Below, piece after piece: positions 42,013 through 49,694 of a stretch of 64,000 nt of DNA. The stretch is taken from NCBI GenBank assembly GCA_963800065.1, contig CAWCZO010000011.1, positions 248,001 to 312,000 on the forward strand, read 5' to 3'. The notes under the pieces were generated by a model that was given only the letters and a program-made list of their open reading frames with translations, had not been told where the DNA came from and did no database searches. The position numbers and the translations under genes were made by a program. The stretch comes from CAWJFJ01 sp963800065 (GTDB lineage Bacteria > Actinomycetota > Acidimicrobiia > Acidimicrobiales > UBA8190). Within the stretch, counting starts at the first letter, position 1; each line of letters opens with the position of its first letter.

Positions 42013-42219
42013 TCACGAGTTGCCGAGATGCCAGCCTCCGCAGAATTCGCACAGATAAGGAGTCAGGTCGACACCGTGTTCCAACCGGGCCTGCAGGCAC
42101 GCCCTGTTGGCATCGGGCTCGGAGCGGTAGCGGGTCTTGGCCTCGCCATCGGCCCGCCAGTGCGACAAGCGGGCTCGACGCGGCTGCTCGACTCGACGGA
42201 CGCGACGCCGACTGGCCAC
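42013..42219 (-). CDS. Small protein with CxxC...H tail
   Basis: 68 residues, very Arg-rich, ending YLCEFCGGWHLGNS. The C-x2-C-x3-H tail is a half zinc knuckle seen in many tiny actinobacterial proteins that end xCxxCGGWHxG. The basic middle part could bind nucleic acid. Its start is 10 bp from the stop of the phosphatase gene upstream on the same strand. Confidence 0.62.
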   Translation of the reverse strand: MASRRRVRRVEQPRRARLSHWRADGEAKTRYRSEPDANRACLQARLEHGVDLTPYLCEFCGGWHLGNS

Positions 42220-42229
42220 GGGGCGTCCC

Positions 42230-42979
42230 CTACCTGTCCCCGACAGGCGACGTCCGCTGCAGCTCGGCCATCAGTGCCGGCGTGGCGGCGGCGGCAACGG
42301 ACCGGCGGGCGGAGAACTCGGTGGTGACGAGCTTGCGCCCGTCGAGATCGGCCACCACCGCGCCGGCCTCGGTGCATAGAAGCAGGGCTCCCAGGTAGTC
42401 CCACGGCGCCAGATGGGCGCGTCCACCCACGGAGAAGACGTCGAGCGTGCCATCGGCCACGGCACACATCTCCAGGGCCGCCGAGCCGAGGGCCCGGAAT
42501 TGGGCCCAACCGAGGTGCCGGGGCGGGTACCCGTTGAGGGCGACAACGGCACGACGCATCTCGGTGCAACCCGACGCCGCGATGCGGGTGGTGTCGCGCC
42601 ATGCACCCCCGTCACGGACGGCGTGGTAGCGCACGCCGGTAGCCAGATTGGCTACGACGGCGACGCGGGGACCGGCGCCGTCGAGAATGCACACACTGGT
42701 CGCGTACCAGGGGATCCCCCGTGAGGCGTTCGTCGAGCCGTCGACCGGGTCCACCACGGCCATGAGCTCCGAGTCGGGGCGATGGAGCCCGCTCTCTTCG
42801 GAGAGCACTCCCAGGCCGCTCCCGTCGAGGACTTCGAGCACGGCTCGATCGGCGGCGAGATCGATGGCGTACTGACCGGGACGGTCGCCCGGCGCTGTCC
42901 AGTCCTCGACACCCGCAATAGCCGTCGGAACGACGTCGGCGACCCGGTGGCAGATGGCCAGCAGCGATCCGTCATCCAC
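42230..42979 (-). CDS. Inositol monophosphatase family phosphatase
   Basis: The 249-residue protein has the Mg2+ site of the family: E61-E62 (LSEESG), D77-PVDGSTN (DPVDGSTNASRGI), and WDYLGALLL, with the third Asp, in the C-terminal half. Members dephosphorylate inositol-1-phosphate, 3'-phosphoadenosine-5'-phosphate, histidinol phosphate or fructose-1,6-bisphosphate. In Actinomycetota they serve phosphatidylinositol or histidine synthesis. The substrate here cannot be told from sequence. Confidence 0.87.
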   Translation of the reverse strand: MDDGSLLAICHRVADVVPTAIAGVEDWTAPGDRPGQYAIDLAADRAVLEVLDGSGLGVLSEESGLHRPDSELMAVVDPVDGSTNASRGIPWYATSVCILDGAGPRVAVVANLATGVRYHAVRDGGAWRDTTRIAASGCTEMRRAVVALNGYPPRHLGWAQFRALGSAALEMCAVADGTLDVFSVGGRAHLAPWDYLGALLLCTEAGAVVADLDGRKLVTTEFSARRSVAAAATPALMAELQRTSPVGDR

Positions 42980-43050
42980 CCTCCCGACCCTACCGGTCGG
43001 CCCCGAAGTCTGGTCGGACCGGTGTTCGCACCCGGTAGGCTCTCCCGATT

Positions 43051-43611
43051 GTGGCCGTCATCGACGTCGCCGGGTACGTGGCCGACCTGAAGGACCATTC
43101 GGTAGACCACGGCTTCCACGTCCATGACGAGCGCCACTTCGTCGAGACCTACTCCCTGCGTCAGGTCTGGGAGGTCGATCTCCACCCCGAGGAGGGATGC
43201 GGTGGACCGCTCGACCTCCACCTGGCGCTCGAGGTCGATCCCCGCACCCTTCTCTCGTTCGAAGACGCCGTGATCGATCTGCCCGAGGACGTGGAGCCCC
43301 CCGACGAGTTCCACTTCCCCCTGACCTTCACCTGGGGCCTTCCGCCGCTCCCCCACGGCCCCGACCTTCTCCGCCTGGCCATCGACCTGGCCGGGGTGGG
43401 TGGCATCGATCTACCTCTCGAGGTGTCGGCCATCGACTCGTTCGCATCGGCCACCGACGCCCCCGACCGTCGACTGTCCATACTGGCGCGCTACCCGGTG
43501 TCCCTGGCCCGCATCCTCGGCGGCGAGGAGCTTCTGTGCGAGGTGTTCGACCGCTCCCTGGCCGTCAGCCGGTTCCTGCTCGACGCCGCGCCGGGGTGGC
43601 TTGACGGATGA
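43051..43611 (+). CDS. Conserved hypothetical acidic protein
   Basis: GTG 43051 opens a 186-residue, acidic, all-soluble protein without signal or membrane helix. It has recurrent His/Asp clusters (DHGFHVHDERHFVETYSL, PPDEFHFPLTFTWGLPPLPH). I do not recognise a family. The composition and the ATGA overlap with the next gene support that it is translated. Confidence 0.6.
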   Translation: MAVIDVAGYVADLKDHSVDHGFHVHDERHFVETYSLRQVWEVDLHPEEGCGGPLDLHLALEVDPRTLLSFEDAVIDLPEDVEPPDEFHFPLTFTWGLPPLPHGPDLLRLAIDLAGVGGIDLPLEVSAIDSFASATDAPDRRLSILARYPVSLARILGGEELLCEVFDRSLAVSRFLLDAAPGWLDG

Positions 43612-44087
43612 CGGTCCCGGGGTCCGCTCGATGGGTGTTCCCACGGGCGGACCCTCCGGGCCTCAGGCGGGTCCTGGCCGGCTGTGGGGCCGTCGGTATC
43701 AGCCTCGGTCTCGGTCTGAGCCTGGCCGGGTGTGCCAACGGTGCTGCTCTCGGTCTCGTCCGTGAGGCGTGCCACGACGTCAAGATCTCTCTGGCGCTCT
43801 ATGCCGCATCGGAGCGGGTGACCGACGCCAAGGTGGCCGCCGAGGATCGTGCGCGGGCCGTTTCCGAGCTCCAGACGGCATCGCCCCTGGCCGCCGAGGC
43901 CGCCGGTCAGGCGCCTCAGTGGCAGGCGCTCATGGCCACCTTGGCCGAGAACTCGCGTCTACCGGAGTCCGACCTGGTCCCGGCGCTACAGCAGCAGTGT
44001 GTCGTGGCCCAGACGGGCGGAACCACCATCCCGGGGTTGCCGGACACCACCCTGCCGGTCCCGCCCGGACCGGCGGCGGGTGGCTGA
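43608..44087 (+). CDS. Putative lipoprotein
   Basis: ATG 43608 overlaps the preceding stop (ATGA). The 159-residue product has a lipoprotein-type signal with Cys in SLAGCANG after a Gly/Leu-rich hydrophobic stretch. The mature part is helical and Ala-rich (AAEDRARAVSELQTASPLAA), with a second Cys near the start and another near the end, and ends in a Pro-rich tail. Function unknown. Likely surface-anchored and co-translated with the upstream protein. Confidence 0.62.
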   Translation: MTVPGSARWVFPRADPPGLRRVLAGCGAVGISLGLGLSLAGCANGAALGLVREACHDVKISLALYAASERVTDAKVAAEDRARAVSELQTASPLAAEAAGQAPQWQALMATLAENSRLPESDLVPALQQQCVVAQTGGTTIPGLPDTTLPVPPGPAAGG

Positions 44088-44108
44088 CCGGGGTCGGGCC
44101 GACCCCGG
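44088..44108. terminator. Strong GC hairpin between convergent genes
   Basis: CCGGGGTCG and CGACCCCGG pair perfectly around a GGC loop (9-bp stem). It lies in the 23 bp between the lipoprotein stop and the aldehyde dehydrogenase stop, so it can serve both strands. No T-tract. Confidence 0.5.
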
Positions 44109-44110
44109 GC

Positions 44111-45571
44111 TCAGACCTGGGGGGAGAAACCGGCGGGGAGGTTGATCGACTTCTTCTCCAGGAAGAGCTCGAGACCGTCGGGACCGAACTCCCGGCCCAT
44201 GCCGGACTCCTTGTACCCCCCGAAGGGCGTGGAGAAGTCGACCGGGATCGGGGAGTTCAGCATGTAGGTGCCGGTCCGCACCCCACGGGCCACCTTGAGC
44301 CCGCGGGCGGCATCCCCCGTCCAGACCGACCCGCACAGGCCGTAGTGGGAGTCGTTGGCGATGGTGACGGCCTCGTCGTCACCGCCGTCGTAGGGGATGA
44401 CGGCCAGGACCGGCCCGAAGATCTCCTCCTGGGCGATCCGCATCGAATTGTCCACGTCCACGAAGACGGTGGGCTCGACGAACCAACCCTTGTCCATGCT
44501 CGAGGGGCGACCGCCACCGAGGGCGATCTTGGCCCCCTCGTCCTGACCGATCTTGAAGTACCCTTCGACCCGGTCGCGCTGGCGCTCGGCCACCAGGGGG
44601 CCGACCTCGACCGTGGGGTCGAGGGGATCGCCGACCTTCATGGCCGACACCTTCTCGACGACGGCGTCGACGATCTCCTGGTAACGGTCCCGGGGAGCGA
44701 GGATGCGGGTCTGGGCGATGCATGCCTCTCCGTTGTTCATGATGGCGTTGGGCAGCAGCATGGGCAGTGCCTCGGCCAGGTTGACGTCGTCGAGGAGGAT
44801 GGCCGCCGACTTCCCGCCCAGCTCGAGGCTGAACCGCTTGAGCTGGCCACCGCAGATGGCGCCGATCTTCTTGCCGGCGACGGTCGACCCGGTGAACGAG
44901 ACCTTGTCGAGGCCGGGGTGGCTGACCAGATGCTCACCCACCTCGCGGCCGGCGGGAACGACGCTCAGGACGCCCCGGGGCAGACCGGCCTCTTCGAACA
45001 GCTCGGCCAGGCGCAGGGCGTCGAGGGGCGTCTCGGGGGCGGGCTTGAACACCACCGTGCAACCGGCGACGAGCGAAGGACCGAGCTTGGCGGCGGCGAT
45101 GAACAGCGGGACGTTCCAGGGGCTGATGGCCCCCACGACGCCCACGGGCTCCTTGGCCACCAGCACCTCGCCCATGAGGCCCTGACGAACCTCGTCGAAC
45201 TGGAAGGTGGAGGCCAGGCCGACGTAGTAGTCGAAGATCATGGTGGGCGCGAAGACCTGGGCCATCGCTCCCCACGCCACCGGCGACCCCATCTCCGAGG
45301 TGATCAGCTCGGCCATGGGCTGCATCTCGGCCTTGAGGGCGTCGGACACCTTGGTGAGGATGGCGGCCCGCTCGGCGGGGGTCATCCGGGGCCACGGTCC
45401 CTCGTCGAAGGCGGTCCGCGCCGCCGCCACCGCCCGGTCGATGTCGGCCGTGGTGGCGTCCGGGACCCGGCCCATGACCTCCTCCGTGGTGGGGTTGATC
45501 ACGTCGATCGTTCCCGTCCCCGCCGGGGACACCCACTCGCCGCCGATGAACAACCGGTCGTAAGACTTCAC
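44111..45571 (-). CDS. NAD(P)+-dependent aldehyde dehydrogenase
   Basis: The 486-residue protein starts MKSYDRLFIGGEWVSPAGTG and has the ALDH superfamily parts in order: SPWNVPLFIAAAKLGPSLVA, FTGSTVAGKKIGAI (Gly of the coenzyme site), LELGGKSAAILLDD with the general-base Glu, catalytic Cys in NNGEACIAQTR, and EIFGPVLAVIPYDGGDDEAV. The C-terminal PFGGYKESGMGREFGPDGLE closes the fold. It oxidises an aldehyde to the acid. The TPG-type GEACIAQ variant is seen in the phenylacetaldehyde/betaine aldehyde branch. The substrate is open. Confidence 0.92.
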   Translation of the reverse strand: MKSYDRLFIGGEWVSPAGTGTIDVINPTTEEVMGRVPDATTADIDRAVAAARTAFDEGPWPRMTPAERAAILTKVSDALKAEMQPMAELITSEMGSPVAWGAMAQVFAPTMIFDYYVGLASTFQFDEVRQGLMGEVLVAKEPVGVVGAISPWNVPLFIAAAKLGPSLVAGCTVVFKPAPETPLDALRLAELFEEAGLPRGVLSVVPAGREVGEHLVSHPGLDKVSFTGSTVAGKKIGAICGGQLKRFSLELGGKSAAILLDDVNLAEALPMLLPNAIMNNGEACIAQTRILAPRDRYQEIVDAVVEKVSAMKVGDPLDPTVEVGPLVAERQRDRVEGYFKIGQDEGAKIALGGGRPSSMDKGWFVEPTVFVDVDNSMRIAQEEIFGPVLAVIPYDGGDDEAVTIANDSHYGLCGSVWTGDAARGLKVARGVRTGTYMLNSPIPVDFSTPFGGYKESGMGREFGPDGLELFLEKKSINLPAGFSPQV

Positions 45572-45654
45572 GGCCCCTCCTCCGAGTAGAACTCGTTTCG
45601 ATTTTCTCCGATGTTAGTCCTGGGCGGGGCCCGGGACCGACGGCACGGGTCGGT

Positions 45655-46020
45655 TCAGCCCGGTGGCTGGCGGGGCACGCCCTGCTGGCGCAGACGCTCA
45701 GCCAGCCACGAGACGCTGTCGGCGTTCCCCATGGCCGTCTGCCACCCCTCGAGGACCTGCTCCACCCGGGCCCGGTCACCGATCCAGCCCACCACGGCGA
45801 CCGACAACGAGCTGGCCGGCAGGGACGGTTCGTACAGATCGCCGAAGGGATCCGTGCTCATGGCCACCGTGGGCTCCCGCATGACGTAGAGCTCCCCCGT
45901 GTCGGCCACCCAGGACAGCTCGTAGCGGGCACCGTCGGCATCGTGCCAGTCCGTGCCTATCTCCACTTCCTCCGAGCGCCGACGGCGTTCATCGGCCTCG
46001 TAGAACTCCTCGATGTCCAT
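45655..46020 (-). CDS. Small conserved hypothetical protein
   Basis: ATG 46020 follows GGGAGTGGTG. The 121-residue product starts MDIEEFYEADERRRRSEEVE, an acidic/basic N-terminal helix, then GTDWHDADGARYELSWVADT and GELYVMREP. It has no signal or membrane helix. The pattern recalls actinobacterial orphan proteins of about 120 residues found near rpoD-type loci, but I cannot name a family. It stands close to the tRNA genes. Confidence 0.66.
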   Translation of the reverse strand: MDIEEFYEADERRRRSEEVEIGTDWHDADGARYELSWVADTGELYVMREPTVAMSTDPFGDLYEPSLPASSLSVAVVGWIGDRARVEQVLEGWQTAMGNADSVSWLAERLRQQGVPRQPPG

Positions 46021-46035
46021 CACCACTCCCGTCCG

Positions 46036-46108
46036 TGGGGCCGGCAGGGATCGAACCTGCGACCCAGGGATTATGAGTCCCCTGCTCTGACCACTGAGCT
46101 ACGGCCCC
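46036..46108 (-). tRNA. tRNA-Met (CAU) (elongator, or Ile2 type)
   Basis: Minus strand: acceptor GGGGCCG/CGGCCCC, D arm GTAGCTCAGTGGTCAGAGCA, anticodon stem GGGGA/TCCCT with loop CTCATAA, T arm GCAGGTTCGATCCCTGC, discriminator A. Anticodon CAU could be elongator Met or a lysidine-modified Ile2 tRNA; initiator is excluded because the three G-C pairs of the anticodon stem are not present. Confidence 0.9.
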
Positions 46109-46175
46109 TCACCGGGCGCTTCTGGCGTCTCGTGGGCGACAGACCCGGTTGCACGGCCCGTCGGATCGGGCCCCG

Positions 46176-46248
46176 CTCCGGGGGAGAGACTCGAACTCTC
46201 AACCTAGCGGTTAACAGCCGCTTGCTCTGCCGATTGAGCTACCCCGGA
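46176..46248 (-). tRNA. tRNA-Asn (GUU)
   Basis: Minus strand: acceptor TCCGGGG/CCCCGGA, D arm TAGCTCAATCGGCAGAGCA, anticodon stem AGCGG/CCGCT with loop CTGTTAA (anticodon GTT), T arm GAGAGTTCGAGTCTCTC, discriminator G. It lies in a two-tRNA cluster with tRNA-Met. Confidence 0.93.
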
Positions 46249-46315
46249 TCACGCCGCCGCGACGGCCTCGCGAAGATAGCAGCGCAGTAGCGAAGATCCG
46301 GTATGGCGGCGGGGC

Positions 46316-47764
46316 TCAGGCCTCGTCGAGAAAGTCCCGGAGGGGCTGGGCCGAGTTCGGATGACGCAGCTTGGCCAGCGTCTTGGCCTCGATCTGGCGG
46401 ATTCGCTCGCGGGTCACGCCGAACGCCTTGCCCACCTCCTCGAGCGTCCTCACCCGGCCGTCCTCGAGACCGAAGCGCAACTCCATCACCTCGCGCTCAC
46501 GCCGGGGGAGCCCGGCCAGCGCGTCGCGGACCGCCTCGTGGAGCATGGAGCGGGTGGCGGCATCGTCGGGGACCTCGGCCCCCTGGTCCTCGATCAGGTC
46601 CGAGAGGCTGAAATCCTCTTCGTCACCCATGGGCTGTTCGAGAGACACCGTGTCCTGATTGATGCGCTGGATCTCTCGGACGCGCTCGATGGGGAACTCC
46701 ACCCGGCTGGCGATCTCCTCGACCGTCGGCTCGCGGCCGAGCTCCTGCAGGAGCTGTCGCTGGACCCGCACCACCTTGTTGATCGTCTCCACCATGTGGA
46801 CCGGGATCCGGATGGTGCGACCCTGGTCGGCCAGCGCCCGGGTGATCGCCTGCCGGATCCACCACGTCGCGTAGGTCGAGAACTTGAAGCCCTTGGTGTA
46901 GTCGAACTTCTCGACGGCCCGCATCAGGCCGAGATTGCCCTCCTGGATGAGATCGAGGAAGGCGAGCCCGCGGTTGCGGTACCGCTTGGCGATCGACACC
47001 ACCAACCGGAGGTTGGCCTCGATGAGGGCCTCTTTGGCCTGTTGACCCCGCCGCACCTGTCGCTGCACCTTGGTGCGCTCGTCGGGGGCCAGACGGTGTG
47101 CGCCCTCCTCGTGGGCGGCCAGCTCCTCCGCCGCCGCCGTCCCCGCCTCGATGCGCTTGGCCAGCTCGACTTCGAGCTCGCCGGTGAGCAAGGGGACCTT
47201 CCCGATCTCCTTGAGGTACGTGTGGACGGGATCGGCCCCCGCCCCGCCACCGTGATCGGGCGACGAGTAGGAACTCACCCGGGCGCGGCCGGGACGCGGC
47301 TGCTGCCTGTCCATGACCTCGTCGGCCGGCTCGCGCTTGAACGCCTTGCGCTTCAGCCTCTGGAGCGGTCCCGCCCCTTCCACGCCGTTGGCGTCACCGT
47401 CGACGACCTCCTCGTCCTCCGGGATGTCCGTCAGGACGACGTCGACCGACACGGTGGCACCGTCGCCGGGCAGTCCATCCACCACGACCTCGGCCACGGC
47501 CACAGCCACGGCCTCGGCCAGAGCCACCGGCGCCGCACCGGCGCGGGCCTGCTCGAGGTACTCGATCCCTTCGGTGCGCACGCGGGCCACGACGTCCTCG
47601 ATGATGTCGTGCGACAACTCCACCGCCTGGAGGACCAGAATCAGGTCGTCCTGGGTGAGATACCCGCGCTGACGCCCGACGGCGAGCAATTGCTCGAATC
47701 CGTCGAGGGCGACACCTTCCGGTGCCGGCCGTACGGAACCGGCCGGCGGGTGAACCTCACTCAT
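46316..47764 (-). CDS. rpoD: Primary RNA polymerase sigma factor (SigA/RpoD)
   Basis: The 482-residue protein holds regions 1.2 to 4: DPVHTYLKEIGKVPLLTGEL (1.2), DLIQEGNLGLMRAVEKFDYT and KGFKFSTYATWWIRQAITRA (2.3-2.4, -10 recognition), RIPVHMVETINKVVRVQRQL (3), and TLEEVGKAFGVTRERIRQIE with AKTLAKLRHP (4.2, -35 HTH). Before them is a roughly 190-residue, Ala/Val-rich, variable region 1.1-type segment. Its ATG overlaps the dnaG stop (ATGA), so the two are translationally coupled as in the classic macromolecular synthesis order. Confidence 0.97.
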   Translation of the reverse strand: MSEVHPPAGSVRPAPEGVALDGFEQLLAVGRQRGYLTQDDLILVLQAVELSHDIIEDVVARVRTEGIEYLEQARAGAAPVALAEAVAVAVAEVVVDGLPGDGATVSVDVVLTDIPEDEEVVDGDANGVEGAGPLQRLKRKAFKREPADEVMDRQQPRPGRARVSSYSSPDHGGGAGADPVHTYLKEIGKVPLLTGELEVELAKRIEAGTAAAEELAAHEEGAHRLAPDERTKVQRQVRRGQQAKEALIEANLRLVVSIAKRYRNRGLAFLDLIQEGNLGLMRAVEKFDYTKGFKFSTYATWWIRQAITRALADQGRTIRIPVHMVETINKVVRVQRQLLQELGREPTVEEIASRVEFPIERVREIQRINQDTVSLEQPMGDEEDFSLSDLIEDQGAEVPDDAATRSMLHEAVRDALAGLPRREREVMELRFGLEDGRVRTLEEVGKAFGVTRERIRQIEAKTLAKLRHPNSAQPLRDFLDEA

Positions 47765-49668
47765 TCTCTCTCCTCGCCCCTTTCAACTAGCCAGGCTAGC
47801 AACCGGTCCGCTGCTTTGATGGCCCCATCCCGGTCCTCTGAGTCCAATTCCTCGATATCGGAATGGACCTGCGCCGTCACCCGCGCCACCTGCGCAAAGG
47901 CGTCGGGTGACAACCGTCCTTCGGCATCGAGGTCGGCCAGTGCCCGCTTTGACGCCGTCCTCACCAGTTGCATCACCACGCCATCGGCACTCAGAGCCGG
48001 TTCCTCAACCGCCAGGCGGCGCAATAGGGCGGCCACCTCAGGGGAATCATCCTCCACGCGGCGAATTGCCTCGTGCAGGTCCGCGGCGGCCATCAGATTC
48101 TCGAAAGCGACGCGTTGGCGACCGTCGGAGAACAACAATGCATCAAGTCTGTCCACCACCGAATCTCGCTGGTGGACGACGAGCTTCAGTGCCTCGAGCC
48201 CGGGGCCCTGCCATTCGCCGTCGTGACCCGGATGGGGGCCGGCCCCGGGCCGCCCGCCGGGCGCGGCCGGGACGCCCCGCCGGGGACCGTCGGTGACCGC
48301 CTCGGGCCGTCGTCCCGAGGCGTCGCGCCGGGACCGGGGCTCGGCGGTGGACCCACCGGCGGCGGCCCGGCGGACGAGGTCGTCGAGGAGTCCCCTCAGC
48401 GAGGCCGCCTCGAGCCGGCACCGGTCGGCCACCACCATCAGGTACTGGTCGCGAACCAGTCCGTTGGGGTGGTCGGCCACCACCGCGAGAGCCGCCTCGG
48501 CGGCCTTGGCCCGACCTTCGTTGGTCCGGAGGTCGGCGGCCTGGAGGACCCGCTCGATGCGGAACTGCAGGAAGGGCTGCGCATCCGCCACGGCCCGCCT
48601 GAGCGCCTCGGGGTCGGTGCGAGCGAGGTCACCGGGGTCGGAGCCGGCCGGCAGCGCCGCCACCGCCACGTCGACGGAGTGATGGCGCTCCCATTCGTAG
48701 ACGCGGGTGGCTCCCGCCTCACCGGCGGCGTCGGCGTCGTAGGCCAGCACCACCCTGGTGGCGAAGTTTCCGAGCACCCGGAAGTGGTCCTCGCCCAGCG
48801 CCGTCCCGCAGGTGGCCACCGCCCGCCGCAGACCCACCGTGAAGAAGGCGATGACGTCGGTGTAGCCCTCGCAGACGATCACTTCGCCACTGGCCACCAC
48901 ATCGGCCTTGGCCCAGTTGAGCCCGTAGAGGGTGCGCCGCTTGGAGTAGATGGGACCGTCCTGGGAGTTCTTGTACTTCGGCCCGTCGGAGACGGCTCCG
49001 GCGGCGGCACCTCGTGACGGGAGGATCCTCCCGCCCAGTGCGATGGCCTTGCCCGAGGGGTCGAAGATGGGGAAGATGACCCGGCCCCGGAAGGCGTCCT
49101 GGCGCCGTCCCCGACGGTTCACGAACCCCAGGCCGGAATCGGTCAGTACCTTCTCGGACACCTTGAGGTGACTGGCAAGGGCATCCCACCCCTCGGGTGC
49201 CCAACCCAGTTTGAAGGCCCGGACCACGTCACCGTCGTATCCGCGCGACCGCAGGTAGTCCCGGGCCGGGCCGCCGTCGGGGGCGGCCAGCAGTCGTTGG
49301 TGGTAGAAGTCGACGGCCTTGGTCATGGCCTCGTAGAGCGGGTTGCGCCGCTGTCTCTCGGCCGTCACCGCCGCATCTTCGGTGATGGTCACCCCGCAGC
49401 GATCAGCGAGACGGCGTACCGCTTCCACGAAGTCCACGTGCTCGACGTCGCGTACGAAGCTGATGGCGTCTCCCGAACGTTGGCACCCGAAGCAGTAGTA
49501 GAGGCCCTCCTCGGCGTTGACGCTGAAGGAGGGCGACTTCTCCTGGTGGAACGGACACAGCCCCACCCAGCGCGTGCCCTGACGTTTCAGCGCCGCGTGC
49601 TCGCCGATCAGGGCGACGATGTCCGTCGCCGCCCGGACGCGGGCCACGTCCTCCTCCGGTATGGCCAC
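47761..49668 (-). CDS. dnaG: DNA primase DnaG
   Basis: GTG 49668 gives the normal N-terminus (VAIPEEDVARVRAATDIVAL); no strong ribosome site precedes it. The 635-residue protein has the CHC2 zinc finger (C38, H41, C59, C62 in LCPFHQEKSP and YYCFGCQRSGD), the RNA polymerase core RGRVIFPIFDPSGKAIALGG, and the TOPRIM metal site VIVCEGYTDVIAFF with VLAYDADAAG. The C-terminal third contains a disordered Pro/Arg/Gly stretch (near 465-515) and then the helicase-interaction helices. It makes RNA primers for lagging-strand replication. Confidence 0.97.
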   Translation of the reverse strand: MAIPEEDVARVRAATDIVALIGEHAALKRQGTRWVGLCPFHQEKSPSFSVNAEEGLYYCFGCQRSGDAISFVRDVEHVDFVEAVRRLADRCGVTITEDAAVTAERQRRNPLYEAMTKAVDFYHQRLLAAPDGGPARDYLRSRGYDGDVVRAFKLGWAPEGWDALASHLKVSEKVLTDSGLGFVNRRGRRQDAFRGRVIFPIFDPSGKAIALGGRILPSRGAAAGAVSDGPKYKNSQDGPIYSKRRTLYGLNWAKADVVASGEVIVCEGYTDVIAFFTVGLRRAVATCGTALGEDHFRVLGNFATRVVLAYDADAAGEAGATRVYEWERHHSVDVAVAALPAGSDPGDLARTDPEALRRAVADAQPFLQFRIERVLQAADLRTNEGRAKAAEAALAVVADHPNGLVRDQYLMVVADRCRLEAASLRGLLDDLVRRAAAGGSTAEPRSRRDASGRRPEAVTDGPRRGVPAAPGGRPGAGPHPGHDGEWQGPGLEALKLVVHQRDSVVDRLDALLFSDGRQRVAFENLMAAADLHEAIRRVEDDSPEVAALLRRLAVEEPALSADGVVMQLVRTASKRALADLDAEGRLSPDAFAQVARVTAQVHSDIEELDSEDRDGAIKAADRLLAWLVERGEERE

Positions 49669-49694
49669 GCCCAGGACGCTATCGGGAGAAGGCC

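Noticed and set aside
46036..46108. Initiator tRNA (fMet)
   Set aside because: The anticodon stem lacks the three consecutive G-C pairs of initiator tRNA; elongator or Ile2 type is left open.
46361..48226. 621-codon plus-strand frame antisense to rpoD and dnaG
   Set aside because: Shadow frame of two certain genes; no ribosome site or domain.
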